This document shows, in pieces, positions 9,119 through 17,667 of a stretch of 64,000 nt of DNA (position 1 is its first letter; each line of letters starts with the position of its first letter). The stretch comes from Leadbetterella sp. (lineage in GTDB: Bacteria; Bacteroidota; Bacteroidia; Cytophagales; Spirosomataceae). Made by a program: the position numbers and the translations under genes. The notes under the pieces were generated by a model. That model worked only from the letters and a program-made list of their open reading frames with translations, did no database searches and had not been told where the DNA came from. The stretch covers positions 1 through 64,000 of the forward strand of contig JAHBUH010000013.1 of the NCBI GenBank assembly GCA_019638185.1. The letters are read 5' to 3'.

Positions 9119-9150
9119 TTTGGTTGAAAATCGGAGACAGGCTTACTTTG
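9119..9150 (+). promoter_or_regulatory. Bacteroidota-type promoter for the GLPGLI gene
   Basis: TTTG at 9119-9122, a 20-bp spacer, then TTACTTTG at 9143-9150. This matches the -33/-7 consensus in spacing, with one base off in the -7 box. It is 77 bp upstream of the chosen ATG. Confidence 0.5.
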
Positions 9151-9226
9151 TGCATAACAGGCACGCTACCTTTTGGCATCCCGGGATATATTAATGAAAG
9201 ATTCTTACACAAACAGATCATACCTC

Positions 9227-10063
9227 ATGAAAACGGTTTTACTAATTTCTTCGGCCTTAATTATCGCTTTTTCATCATTCGGGCAAACGCAGAATTTTGA
9301 TAAACAACTCATTTATCAAATGACTTACCAAAAAGACACCACCGATATTAAATCCACCCAGATGGAACTAATGGAACTTATCATGGGGGAGTCTATAACT
9401 ATATTCCAATCGGTGAAGATCGGCAAAAGAGACTCTATTAATAGTTATGGAAAAAGGGCAGATAAGGACTTTCAGCCAACCGACAGGCAAGTAATTGATT
9501 TACGGACACCCGTAAAATATAGTATATACAAACTAAAAAATAATTCGCTGCTTTTTAAGGAAAACCTGACATATTTTCCTGACAGTGAAGAAAATACCGT
9601 ATACTATGAGGAGAAGCCCGAACTGGATTGGGAACTTTCAGAGGATACCCTGACCGTATCGGGTTTTAGCTGTCAAAAAGCTTTGTTACGCTATCAAAAC
9701 CGATTATGGACTGCTTGGTTTACCCAGGAAATTCCAATTGAGGAAGGCCCCTACAAGTTCAGAGGACTGCCCGGGTTAATTATAAAAATGAATGATAGCT
9801 CAAAAACCTGGGGATTTGAATTACTGGGAATTAATTCCATAAGCCGCCTGGTTAACCTTCCCGATGAAACCGCCCTGAAAAAGAAAAGGCTGACCAAAGC
9901 GGAGTTTTACAAACAAAAGAGGTACCAAGTGGAGAATGAGACGGTGATCAAAGAAACCAATGGTCATCTGCATTTTTTTGACAGTTTGGCAAGGCAGAAC
10001 ATGATTGAGAAGGATAAAATGAAATCAAAACTGGACAATAACTGGATAGAACGCTATCCGTAA
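9227..10063 (+). CDS. GLPGLI family exported protein
   Basis: A 278-residue product starting at the ATG at 9227, chosen because a signal peptide (MKTVLLISSALIIAFSSFGQ) begins there; the frame is open further upstream but adds only polar residues. The family signature RGLPGLI follows PYKF, as in Bacteroidota GLPGLI proteins. These are exported proteins of unknown biochemical function, often near regulators or TonB-dependent systems. A membrane AraC-type regulator follows on the same strand 87 bp downstream. Family assignment is firm; the function is unknown. Confidence 0.85.
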   Translation: MKTVLLISSALIIAFSSFGQTQNFDKQLIYQMTYQKDTTDIKSTQMELMELIMGESITIFQSVKIGKRDSINSYGKRADKDFQPTDRQVIDLRTPVKYSIYKLKNNSLLFKENLTYFPDSEENTVYYEEKPELDWELSEDTLTVSGFSCQKALLRYQNRLWTAWFTQEIPIEEGPYKFRGLPGLIIKMNDSSKTWGFELLGINSISRLVNLPDETALKKKRLTKAEFYKQKRYQVENETVIKETNGHLHFFDSLARQNMIEKDKMKSKLDNNWIERYP

Positions 10064-10116
10064 AGCTGATTTAACCCATTTTTATCCGGATACCGGAAGA
10101 AGTTTCCTGTTTTTTA

Positions 10117-10124
10117 TAATTTTG
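10117..10124 (+). promoter_or_regulatory. -7 box upstream of the AraC-type regulator
   Basis: TAATTTTG matches TAnnTTTG and lies 26 bp before the ATG. No clear TTTG was found at the -33 position. Confidence 0.35.
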
Positions 10125-10150
10125 GAGCCTACTAAGAAGAAGCTTACAAA

Positions 10151-11236
10151 ATGACCTACATCATCGGGTTAACCATTACCTGTTTCCTGATCATCCTTCT
10201 CCTGCTCAGGAAAGAAAAACAAAAAGCCGACTACCTGTTAACTGTCTGGTTAACCGTCCTTGCCATTCACTTGTTTCTATCCTACCTGGAAGACTCCGGA
10301 ATGGCTTACCACTATCCCCATTTACTGGGCCTGACTTTGCCATTGCCACTTTTGCACGGCTTATTCTTCTACGCGTATGCTTCTGAGCTGACGGGCACCC
10401 GTATTTTAAAAACCCGGCTCCTCTTCTTACACCTGATCCCTTTTTTTTTGCTGGTTATACTGGCCCTGCCTTTTTACAGCTTATCAGCGGCTAAAAAAAT
10501 AGCCGTTTTTCAAAACCAGGGACAGGGCTACGAATGGTACAGCCGGATACAGCGCATATTTATCTGCATTTCGGGACTTGCGTATTCGCTGGCCACCTGG
10601 CTGAAAGTAAAGCAATACAGGAAAAAGATATTGAACTATTTTTCTAATACCGAAAAGAAAAAGCTGGAATGGACAGAATATTCGGCCATCGGGCTGGCGG
10701 TGATATGGGGGATTTCCGTTTTTTTCGATGACCTGGTTATTTTTTCCGCAGTGGCTCTTTTTGTGCTGTTCATTGGGGTGTGGGGCATTAACCACGCCAC
10801 GGTGTTCTACTCCGGTTCGGCTATGGAAGCGGACGGGAAACCCGCTGAAACATGGCCCGAACAGGAAAAATATGCCCGGACAGGTTTAGAAGAGGAAGAA
10901 GCTGAAAAACTAAGTACCCGTCTGGAAACGCTGATGCATACCGAAAAGCCTTTTACAGACAGTGAACTGACCCTGAAAGACCTTTCGGCCAGGCTTCAAT
11001 GCTCCCCTAATCACCTTTCGCAGGTGATAAACTCCCGGTACGGGAAAACATTCTACCACTACATAAACAGCTACCGGATCAAAGAATTCCTGGAATTGAC
11101 TGCCCTCCCTGAGAACAAAAAATTTACTTTCCTGGCCATTGCGTACGATTGCGGCTTCCATTCCAAAACTACTTTCAACAAGTATTTTAAGCTGGAAACG
11201 GGGAAAACGCCCTCTGAATATTTTGCGTTCGCTTAG
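10151..11236 (+). CDS. Membrane-embedded AraC-family transcriptional regulator
   Basis: A 361-residue product. The N-terminal 220 residues contain about seven hydrophobic segments (starting YIIGLTITCFLIILLLL), and the C-terminus (about 260-361) is an AraC HTH domain with the two-helix pattern NHLSQVIN and FAIAYDCGFHSKTTFNKYFK-like sequence ending GKTPSEYF. Such one-component regulators sense a signal in the membrane and bind DNA with the cytoplasmic tail. Likely targets are the adjacent GLPGLI gene or the hydrolase gene downstream, but no operator was identified. Confidence 0.85.
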   Translation: MTYIIGLTITCFLIILLLLRKEKQKADYLLTVWLTVLAIHLFLSYLEDSGMAYHYPHLLGLTLPLPLLHGLFFYAYASELTGTRILKTRLLFLHLIPFFLLVILALPFYSLSAAKKIAVFQNQGQGYEWYSRIQRIFICISGLAYSLATWLKVKQYRKKILNYFSNTEKKKLEWTEYSAIGLAVIWGISVFFDDLVIFSAVALFVLFIGVWGINHATVFYSGSAMEADGKPAETWPEQEKYARTGLEEEEAEKLSTRLETLMHTEKPFTDSELTLKDLSARLQCSPNHLSQVINSRYGKTFYHYINSYRIKEFLELTALPENKKFTFLAIAYDCGFHSKTTFNKYFKLETGKTPSEYFAFA

Positions 11237-11325
11237 ATAGCCGAACCACCACTACAGGTGCGTGCGTATAAGGGCGCACCCTTCGCCATTTTATTTTCCG
11301 GTGCTTTGCCGGTAAAATACAAAAT

Positions 11326-12324
11326 ATGCGAAAAGTTAAACGATTCATCCCCCTGCTCCTGATCACAGGATGCTGCGCCTCTTCCTGCCGCATGGAAGAT
11401 GCCGCCAAACCCGGGGCACTGGTACCGCTTACCGTGGACCAGGACTTCACCCTTCCCTCAGTACACATTAACGGAACACACCTCCACGTAGAAAGTTTCG
11501 GAAAGCCGGGTGACCCCCTGCTGTTCATCATTCACGGAGGGCCGGGGGGCGACTACCGCTCCATGCTTAACGCCAGGGCGTATGCCAAAGACGGCTTCCA
11601 TGTGGTTTTTTATGACCAGCGGGGCACAGGGCTTTCAAAACGGGAAAACGCTGAGAATTTCCAGGGTGAAAATGCCGTGCAGCTTTTCATAGACGACCTG
11701 GACGCCCTGATCACCTTTTTCCGGGTCACCGATACGCAGAAAGTATTCCTGATGGGGCATTCCTGGGGAGCCATGTTAGCTACGGGCTATATTAACCAGC
11801 ACCCTCACAAGGTCAGCGGGGCGGTACTGTCAGAGCCGGGCGGGTTTTCCTGGGCCCAGACTTCAGAATACCTGAGCCGGTCCAATAAGGTAAAGTTTTT
11901 TTCAGAGGCATTGAGCGATATGACTTTTCCTGAGCAGATTTTTGCGGGCAGACCGGAGCACGAAATACTGGACTACAAGGCGGCTTTTGCGGCCAACTAT
12001 GAAAACGGGCCCGGCAATACCATCGGAAATGCAGGGATTTATCCGTTCTGGCGAAGCGGTGCCGTATCTTTTAAAACCCTGATTGAGAATGCGGAAAAGT
12101 ACGGCTTTGATTTCACTACCCGGCTTCATTTGTTCAAACCCAAAATCCTGTTCCTGTACAGTGAGCTCAATACCGCTTATGGGAAAAACTGGGCAGAAAC
12201 CGTTTCCTCCCCCTATCCTGACGCCGAGCTTAAATTAATCCGGAACTCCGGGCACGAGGTGCTTCACTTCGGCTGGGCCGATTACTATCCTTATTCATTA
12301 ACTTATTTAAACCAAATGAAATGA
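11326..12324 (+). CDS. Alpha/beta hydrolase lipoprotein, proline iminopeptidase-like
   Basis: A 332-residue product with a lipoprotein signal ending ASSC (Cys21), so it is probably membrane-anchored in the envelope. HGGPGG at 70-75 gives the oxyanion loop typical of proline iminopeptidase-type hydrolases, YDQRGTG follows, the nucleophile is Ser146 in GHSWGA, and the catalytic His is in SGHEVLH near the end. The substrate is uncertain: peptides or small esters are both possible. It overlaps the next gene by 4 bp (ATGA), so the two are likely translated together. Confidence 0.8.
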   Translation: MRKVKRFIPLLLITGCCASSCRMEDAAKPGALVPLTVDQDFTLPSVHINGTHLHVESFGKPGDPLLFIIHGGPGGDYRSMLNARAYAKDGFHVVFYDQRGTGLSKRENAENFQGENAVQLFIDDLDALITFFRVTDTQKVFLMGHSWGAMLATGYINQHPHKVSGAVLSEPGGFSWAQTSEYLSRSNKVKFFSEALSDMTFPEQIFAGRPEHEILDYKAAFAANYENGPGNTIGNAGIYPFWRSGAVSFKTLIENAEKYGFDFTTRLHLFKPKILFLYSELNTAYGKNWAETVSSPYPDAELKLIRNSGHEVLHFGWADYYPYSLTYLNQMK

Positions 12325-12986
12325 AAACCCTGTTAAAAACCGTTTTACTCACTTTTCTTCTGCACCCATCCTTATCCGCACAGGACATCAACTGGCGGGC
12401 CAAAGACAGCCCACGGCACCTGGTGGCGGCAGGCTTCGGCGCAGATTATAACTTTTACTATAACGTTTCCTACGGATACCTGTTCCGCAGCGGTTCTATC
12501 CCGGCGGCTATCGGAACGGAATTTTCCCTGCCCTTCGGCTCGGAGATCGCTGACGACTGGAAATGGCGTACATCCGTACAGGCCGAATTATGGCACCGCG
12601 GAAATCTCTCTTTGTCGGTCAGGCCTGCCTTTATTCTTCGCAGGCACGCGTCGCCCCTGGCCCGGATGTACAATGTAGCAGCAGATGTAACGGTCTTATG
12701 GGGTTACCTGAAGCCTAAATGGGGCATTATGGCTTTAGCCAACTATGACGGCGCCATAGCCACCCATATAAAACACCGGCTGTTAAAGGAATCTTACCCG
12801 GAAATCACAGACGGCTGGTATGGGAAAACAGGAGGTAATTTTAAGTTGGGTACTAGAGCAAACTTATCTGTTAAATCCTGGAATGTTTATTTTACAGCAG
12901 GTAAACATTTCGGACAAAACTTTAAGGATAACCCTACCTTACCCTTTTTCCTGGAGCTGGCGGTTCAGCGCCCTCTCGGAAAGTAA
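12321..12986 (+). CDS. Exported protein, probable small outer-membrane barrel
   Basis: A 221-residue product with a signal peptide (MKTLLKTVLLTFLLHPSLSA, then QD). The mature part alternates polar and aromatic residues (YNFYYNVSYGYLF, WNVYFTAGKHFG) and ends in a strand-like segment, which suggests an 8- to 10-stranded barrel or an OMP-like beta domain. I do not recognise a named family. It overlaps the preceding hydrolase gene by 4 bp and may localise or serve it. Confidence 0.6.
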   Translation: MKTLLKTVLLTFLLHPSLSAQDINWRAKDSPRHLVAAGFGADYNFYYNVSYGYLFRSGSIPAAIGTEFSLPFGSEIADDWKWRTSVQAELWHRGNLSLSVRPAFILRRHASPLARMYNVAADVTVLWGYLKPKWGIMALANYDGAIATHIKHRLLKESYPEITDGWYGKTGGNFKLGTRANLSVKSWNVYFTAGKHFGQNFKDNPTLPFFLELAVQRPLGK

Positions 12987-13029
12987 CTGCCCGTAAATGG
13001 GCATCAGGCGGGCGAAAATCCGCTGAGAT

Positions 13030-13063
13030 TTTGCAGATAATCTACGGAGAATGAATAGCTTTG
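13030..13063 (+). promoter_or_regulatory. Bacteroidota-type promoter for the DUF3667 gene
   Basis: TTTG at 13030-13033 and TAGCTTTG at 13056-13063. The -7 box is a full match; the spacer of 22 bp is slightly long. It lies 29 bp upstream of the ATG. Confidence 0.4.
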
Positions 13064-13092
13064 TGATAAGGAATTAAAAGCCGGAAAATAGG

Positions 13093-13827
13093 ATGACTGA
13101 AAAGTGCGGGAATTGCAATGAGGCTGTTACAGGTGATTTTTGTAACTCCTGCGGGCAGGCCCGGGAGCTCAAAAAAATTGACCGGAATTATGTAATCCAG
13201 GAGCTTTTGAGTTTAGTGGGCTACGAAAACGGATTTATTTTTACTTTCAGAGAACTACTGGTTAACCCCGGGGAGGTCATCCGGGAATACATCACCCGGA
13301 ACCGACAGAAAATAACCAAGCCCATCACCTTTCTCATTCTTACTTCCGTAATTTATACCCTGATTTCCCACTATTTTAAGACCGATATACCCTATAATGA
13401 TCAATTAAAGAAAGACTACGGAAATTCCAGCGTCTTTGAGATCATGAACTGGGTACAAAATAATTACGGCTACTCCAATCTCCTGTTGATCTTGCCTATC
13501 ACCTGCTGGACCCGGCTGCTGTTCAGGAAAAGTAACTACAATTTTTACGAAACCTGTGTGGTGATTTGTTTCGTAATGGCCGAAGGCATGCTCCTTTTCT
13601 CTTTGGAATCCATTTTAAACGGGCTCTTTCCGGGTATGATCGTTATTAATGAGACGGTAACTTTTATCCTTGCGTTTTTCTACATCGGCTGGGGCATCGG
13701 GCAGTTCTACGGGAAAAAGATAAAAAACTACTTCAAGGCGTTTTTTGCTTATTCCCTCGGAATGATAACCTTTCAGATTATAGTCATTGTAGTAGGAATT
13801 ACTTATGATATGATCATGAAAGGTTAA
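13093..13827 (+). CDS. DUF3667 zinc-ribbon membrane protein
   Basis: A 244-residue product. The N-terminus is a four-cysteine zinc ribbon (Cys5, Cys8, Cys17, Cys20; CGNC and CNSCGQ), followed by a conserved amphipathic stretch containing NPGEVIREYI and then four or five hydrophobic segments from about residue 80 to the end. This is the DUF3667 architecture common in Bacteroidota. Function unknown. It is convergent with the NTF2-like gene. Confidence 0.8.
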   Translation: MTEKCGNCNEAVTGDFCNSCGQARELKKIDRNYVIQELLSLVGYENGFIFTFRELLVNPGEVIREYITRNRQKITKPITFLILTSVIYTLISHYFKTDIPYNDQLKKDYGNSSVFEIMNWVQNNYGYSNLLLILPITCWTRLLFRKSNYNFYETCVVICFVMAEGMLLFSLESILNGLFPGMIVINETVTFILAFFYIGWGIGQFYGKKIKNYFKAFFAYSLGMITFQIIVIVVGITYDMIMKG

Positions 13828-13863
13828 GCACTCCGGCAGGGTTTCCGCCCCGGACCCTATCAC

Positions 13864-14211
13864 TCAATCTGTATAAAACGCATACATTTTATATACTTTT
13901 TCTTCATCATTGAAAAACATAACTTCTATAGCTTTCTTATTCATCACCGATTTGTAATACAGCGCAATGGAATCTATACCTTGTGTGACTTCATAAAGCT
14001 CAAAATGTAAATCAGGAATTTTTTCGAGGGCCTTCCCCCAGTACGCTGAAACAGCCTCCTTTCCTTTCAGTGTGCCATCACCCGAACCTAACGCCATTTT
14101 TATCATGGGAGTAGTCACTTCAATGTCCTCAGCGTAATGACTTAAAATATCTTCCAGGTTATGGGAGTTCCAGGAATTGACCCATTGTTCAGCAAATGCT
14201 TTGGCATCCAT
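13864..14211 (-). CDS. NTF2-like (SnoaL-type) protein
   Basis: A 115-residue protein of the nuclear transport factor 2 fold: it begins FAEQWVNSWNSHNLEDILSHY and has the cone-shaped-fold pattern GKEAVSAYWGKAL and a VMFFNDEEKVYKMYAFY end. Members bind or convert small molecules; the substrate cannot be told here. It follows the Nudix gene by 37 bp on the same strand and may share its transcript. Confidence 0.75.
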   Translation of the reverse strand: MDAKAFAEQWVNSWNSHNLEDILSHYAEDIEVTTPMIKMALGSGDGTLKGKEAVSAYWGKALEKIPDLHFELYEVTQGIDSIALYYKSVMNKKAIEVMFFNDEEKVYKMYAFYTD

Positions 14212-14248
14212 ATGTCAGAATTATATTTGTTTACAATTTTCTATAACT

Positions 14249-14674
14249 TCACGTCAGCAATCCATCCGCCACCAGCCTCCGGAATATCTCCAGCACACCC
14301 ACCACCTGCGCAGGTTCACCGGCGTAGCTGGCGGGGTTAAAAAAGCGAACGGCCCCGATCTCATTGCGAGGGCTTATGTCCTGCTGTAATGTGTGCAGGT
14401 AACAATCCTGTTCCATCAGGATATTTACATTTTCCCCGTATGCCGGTGCCGTGATATGGCAGTAGTAGTTCAGGTCTGCCTCCTCAATCCGGAGGGTAAG
14501 TTCTTCCCAAATCTCCCTTTGCAGGGATTGCAACGAAGTTTCTCCGGCATCTACCTTTCCGCCGGGAAGGTACCAGGCTTTTTTGTTTTTACTGTAAGCC
14601 AATAGCAGTTTATTGTCCCTGACCACCACCAGGCCGGCTGTCCGGATAGTTTTTTGTTTATCGTTCATCGTCAT
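14249..14674 (-). CDS. Nudix hydrolase
   Basis: A 141-residue hydrolase of nucleoside diphosphate-linked compounds. The full Nudix box is present, from GGKVDAGE through REIWEEL, with all metal-binding glutamates. The substrate is unknown (nucleotide clean-up or a NUDT1/MutT-type role). Its start is one base from the stop of the upstream SGNH hydrolase gene, so the two are in one operon. ATG at 14674 is used; a second Met two codons later is possible. Confidence 0.85.
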   Translation of the reverse strand: MTMNDKQKTIRTAGLVVVRDNKLLLAYSKNKKAWYLPGGKVDAGETSLQSLQREIWEELTLRIEEADLNYYCHITAPAYGENVNILMEQDCYLHTLQQDISPRNEIGAVRFFNPASYAGEPAQVVGVLEIFRRLVADGLLT

Positions 14675-14675
14675 T

Positions 14676-15740
14676 TTAATCCATGATCTCCATTATTCTC
14701 CTGTAGTAGGCTTCGGCATAACGCATCATCCCGATGTCATTGGGGTGAATGAAATCCACTACGTCGTCTTCCGTGAGCCCGATTTCATTTTGGGTAAGAT
14801 AATAGAGATTCTTCTTTCCTTTCTGTATCAGGGAGTCCACAATACTCTTCTGCTGTCTGTTCAGGGTCCTGATTTTTTCATTACCGCCGTTGTCATTTGC
14901 CACGGGTGTGCCGCAATGATCCGCAAAGAGGATCGGTACGCCGGGCCTTTTGCGCTGCAGGGTGCTTACCACATAATTTACTTTTGCAGACAAGTCAGTG
15001 CCTACCGCCAGGTTCGGGAGGCAGTCAATAATAAACAGGGATGCATCTAATTCGGCCAGCATATCCACCAGTTCCGGCTCCATCTTGCCATTACCGGAAA
15101 AGGCCAGGTTGATCAGGGGCTTATCGTTCATGCGGCTCAGGATATTGGTCCAGCCCAGTCCCGGGCGTGAGGCGCAGCCCCCCTGGGCTATGGAAGTTCC
15201 ATACACCACAATGGGCTTTTGCCTTACGGGCAGAGGCTCAAAATAACTGTCTTCCGGCACCGAGATCTCCATCCATTTCACCGAATTATACAGGGGCAGG
15301 TAAAGCGTATAGTGATAGCGCGCCGCGGTTTCCAGGTGGGAGTACACATACTTCACGGTATCGCCGAAGGAATAAACGGGGCGTAATCGCTGCATCGCGT
15401 TATTTTCTCCCCTGAAATACAGATCTACGCCGCTTACACCGGTGGCGGGCATGTGGCGCATTTCGTAAGAACCGGCCACCCCGTATCTGATCTGCACTTC
15501 GCGGGCATTGGTCACAAAGTGCAGCTGCATGCCGGCACTGTTTTTCGACAGCCCCCACACCTCTTTCCGGACCGTTTGTTTAGCAGACGCCGGCAGCCGG
15601 TCATAAAAAGTTTCCCCATTTTTCCAGCCCTGCCCTTCCAGCGCATACACATCTCCGGCAGCCGGATTCCAGCTTTTGTACCCGGGCGTTTGGGCATAAG
15701 TAGTAACGGATAAGAGGAGTAGGAAAATTAAATTTTTCAT
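14676..15740 (-). CDS. Secreted SGNH/GDSL-family hydrolase
   Basis: A 354-residue product starting at the ATG at 15740, where the signal peptide MKNLIFLLLLSVTTYAQ begins; the open frame starts 11 codons earlier. An N-terminal beta domain is followed by an SGNH hydrolase domain: block I is YGTSIAQGG with the nucleophile Ser, block II includes FSGNG, and DFIHPN supplies Asp and His near the end. These enzymes remove acyl groups, often from sugars. The sialic acid locus begins 0.7 kb away, so a sialate or other sugar O-acetylesterase role is conceivable but unproven. It is likely co-transcribed with the Nudix gene. Confidence 0.8.
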   Translation of the reverse strand: MKNLIFLLLLSVTTYAQTPGYKSWNPAAGDVYALEGQGWKNGETFYDRLPASAKQTVRKEVWGLSKNSAGMQLHFVTNAREVQIRYGVAGSYEMRHMPATGVSGVDLYFRGENNAMQRLRPVYSFGDTVKYVYSHLETAARYHYTLYLPLYNSVKWMEISVPEDSYFEPLPVRQKPIVVYGTSIAQGGCASRPGLGWTNILSRMNDKPLINLAFSGNGKMEPELVDMLAELDASLFIIDCLPNLAVGTDLSAKVNYVVSTLQRKRPGVPILFADHCGTPVANDNGGNEKIRTLNRQQKSIVDSLIQKGKKNLYYLTQNEIGLTEDDVVDFIHPNDIGMMRYAEAYYRRIMEIMD

Positions 15741-15796
15741 TGGTGTAAAAATTCCATCCTGAAAAGAAGTCATTGCAAAACCGCTGATAAATATAC

Positions 15797-15828
15797 GTTG
15801 ATATCCTGCCCGGCGGAACTTAACTTTG
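15797..15828 (+). promoter_or_regulatory. Bacteroidota-type promoter for the LOG gene
   Basis: GTTG at 15797-15800, a 20-bp spacer, and TAACTTTG at 15821-15828. The -7 box is a full match and the -33 box has one mismatch. The ATG is at 15860. Confidence 0.45.
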
Positions 15829-15859
15829 GGAAAATTTAATTGCCCTGCCTGAAAAGAAT

Positions 15860-16396
15860 ATGAAATCCGTTCTCGTCTACTGCGGTTCCCGCTCAGGGAA
15901 TTCCGATATCTACGTCAAAGCTGCTGCCCGCCTGGGCGAGCTACTGGCCGAAAAAAACTACCCCTTGCTTTTCGGAGGGGGGAATATAGGCCTCATGGGG
16001 GCGTTATCCAATGCCATGCTGGACCGCGGCGGACAGGTGCTGGGGGTAATGCCGCAGCGGCTGATAGACCGGGAGATCGCTAACCGTCGCTGCACAGAAC
16101 TCCGTGTGGTAAACAGTATGCAGGAAAGGAAAACCCTTATGGAAGAACTGGCCGATATCATCATCACCCTTCCCGGCGGCTACGGCAGCATGGACGAACT
16201 GTTTGAATCCCTCACGAACACCCAGCTGGGCCTCCACCATAAGCCGGTCTTCATTTTAAATACCAGCGGGTTCTATGATCCGCTGATCGCCCAGATGGAT
16301 AAAATGGTAGAAGAGGGCTTTCTGGTAAAGGAAAACCGCGATAAGGTACAGGTAGCCGCTACTCCGGAAGAACTGATGGGGATGCTTCCTGGATGA
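15860..16396 (+). CDS. LOG-family nucleoside monophosphate phosphoribohydrolase (TIGR00730)
   Basis: A 178-residue Rossmann-fold enzyme of the LONELY GUY family, which cleaves the ribosyl bond of nucleotide monophosphates, including cytokinin precursors. The signature LPGGYGSMDELFE and the GGGNIGLMGA nucleotide loop are present. Length is normal for the family. In bacteria without cytokinin signalling the role is usually nucleotide salvage or clean-up. It is a single gene, convergent with the sialidase gene. Confidence 0.88.
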   Translation: MKSVLVYCGSRSGNSDIYVKAAARLGELLAEKNYPLLFGGGNIGLMGALSNAMLDRGGQVLGVMPQRLIDREIANRRCTELRVVNSMQERKTLMEELADIIITLPGGYGSMDELFESLTNTQLGLHHKPVFILNTSGFYDPLIAQMDKMVEEGFLVKENRDKVQVAATPEELMGMLPG

Positions 16397-16415
16397 TCGC
16401 GATCCGGCGGGGGAT

Positions 16416-16443
16416 CCGGCTACCGGTTGAAACCGGTAGCCGG
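16416..16443. terminator. Hairpin between convergent LOG and sialidase genes
   Basis: A perfect 13-bp stem (CCGGCTACCGGTT paired with AACCGGTAGCCGG) with a two-base gap at 16429-16430, 19 bp after the LOG stop and 19 bp beyond the sialidase stop. There is no clear T-run, so its terminator action is inferred from stem strength and position between convergent genes. Confidence 0.5.
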
Positions 16444-16462
16444 AACGTTCCGGAAATGGCCG

Positions 16463-17620
16463 CTATTTTATGTTCTGCGCCAGGAATGCGATCTCCTTAT
16501 AGTTATCCTTTTCATACAGGATGCCCAGCGTATTTTTCTTCATCAGCACCAGGTCCGAATAGGCTGACCAGGCACCTTTGTACCCTTCCGGCGCCTTGGC
16601 GATCAGCCGGTTAGAGTACCAGGTTTTTCCACCGTCTGCAGAAAGACGGAGAGTGAGGTTATTCCGGTTCTTTTCATCAGCGGCATTCAGATGCGCCAGT
16701 ACAAAGCCTTTTCCTTTCTTCCAGGACAGCACGGAGCCCTGGTTAACGGGGTCCGGAAGGTTAGGGTCGGGCGCTGACGACACCCACGTCTGGCCGCCGT
16801 CATGAGATACCGAGATCACCCTTTGCCGCGGTGTAAGCTGCTGGTTCCGCGAGCTCATGTATACGCTGTTTTCCCCGGTTTGGGCGGCCATAGACTCGTT
16901 TGTTCCCGGAAAAGGCACATTTTCACTTAACTTAAATGTCTTTCCGTGATCATCTGAATAGTAGGCATGGGCGTTCCAGTCTTTATTAGCGGGCCGGGGG
17001 TCACCTGCATTGTGGTTAGCCGCCACATAGATCCGGCCTTTGTTAGGCCCGGCTATAAACTGAAATGCATGCCCGGGGGTATTGGCGTAGGTTCTCCAGT
17101 CTTCCTTAAAATTATACGCCGGGTTAAGCTGGGGCTGCTTAGGCCGGTGCGCCTGAGCGGTGATATTCACGGGCTCCGACCAGGTCTGGGCCCCGTCCGT
17201 AGAGGTAATGTACCAGAGTTCCCGCAGTCCCTTCCCTTTTCTCACCTCGCCTTCATGGTCATTCCCGGTATTGTAGAAAAGAAAAATACGGCCTTTGGGG
17301 TATTGCGGATCCAGAAGGTCGGTCACCGGGGCGGCATTACCGGCCTGGAGCTTGTCATAGTCAGCCACTACCTTCAGTGCACCCCAGGTTTTACCTCCAT
17401 CCTTACTGATTTTGTAAACAATGTCTATGTTGCCAAAGTCGTCGGAATCATTTACCCGGCCTTCACAAAAGGCGATCAGCTCACCCTGCCGGCTTTGGAT
17501 AATGGCAGGAATCCGGTAGCTGGCATAGCCGTCTTCTCCGGATTTAAAAACGGTGGTTTCCTGGGCAAAGCTGAAAAGGCCAAAGGCCAGGGCGCAAAAA
17601 GTTAAAATAAGTTTTTTCAT
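16463..17620 (-). CDS. nanH: Exo-alpha-sialidase (neuraminidase)
   Basis: A 385-residue product that releases terminal sialic acid from glycans. It has a signal peptide (MKKLILTFCALAFGLFSFAQ), the YRIP motif with Arg36, and five Asp boxes at about 72, 140, 222, 272 and 327 (for example SKDGGKTW and SHDGGQTW). Likely catalytic residues are Asp near 60, Glu242, Arg258, Arg325 and Tyr354, the GH33 set. It is the last gene of the leftward sialic acid operon. Export to the periplasm or outer surface fits cleavage before or during SusCD uptake. Confidence 0.93.
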   Translation of the reverse strand: MKKLILTFCALAFGLFSFAQETTVFKSGEDGYASYRIPAIIQSRQGELIAFCEGRVNDSDDFGNIDIVYKISKDGGKTWGALKVVADYDKLQAGNAAPVTDLLDPQYPKGRIFLFYNTGNDHEGEVRKGKGLRELWYITSTDGAQTWSEPVNITAQAHRPKQPQLNPAYNFKEDWRTYANTPGHAFQFIAGPNKGRIYVAANHNAGDPRPANKDWNAHAYYSDDHGKTFKLSENVPFPGTNESMAAQTGENSVYMSSRNQQLTPRQRVISVSHDGGQTWVSSAPDPNLPDPVNQGSVLSWKKGKGFVLAHLNAADEKNRNNLTLRLSADGGKTWYSNRLIAKAPEGYKGAWSAYSDLVLMKKNTLGILYEKDNYKEIAFLAQNIK

Positions 17621-17667
17621 TGTAAATCAGGTTATAGCATCTCTATTTCTCTCATTAGTTCTACGCT

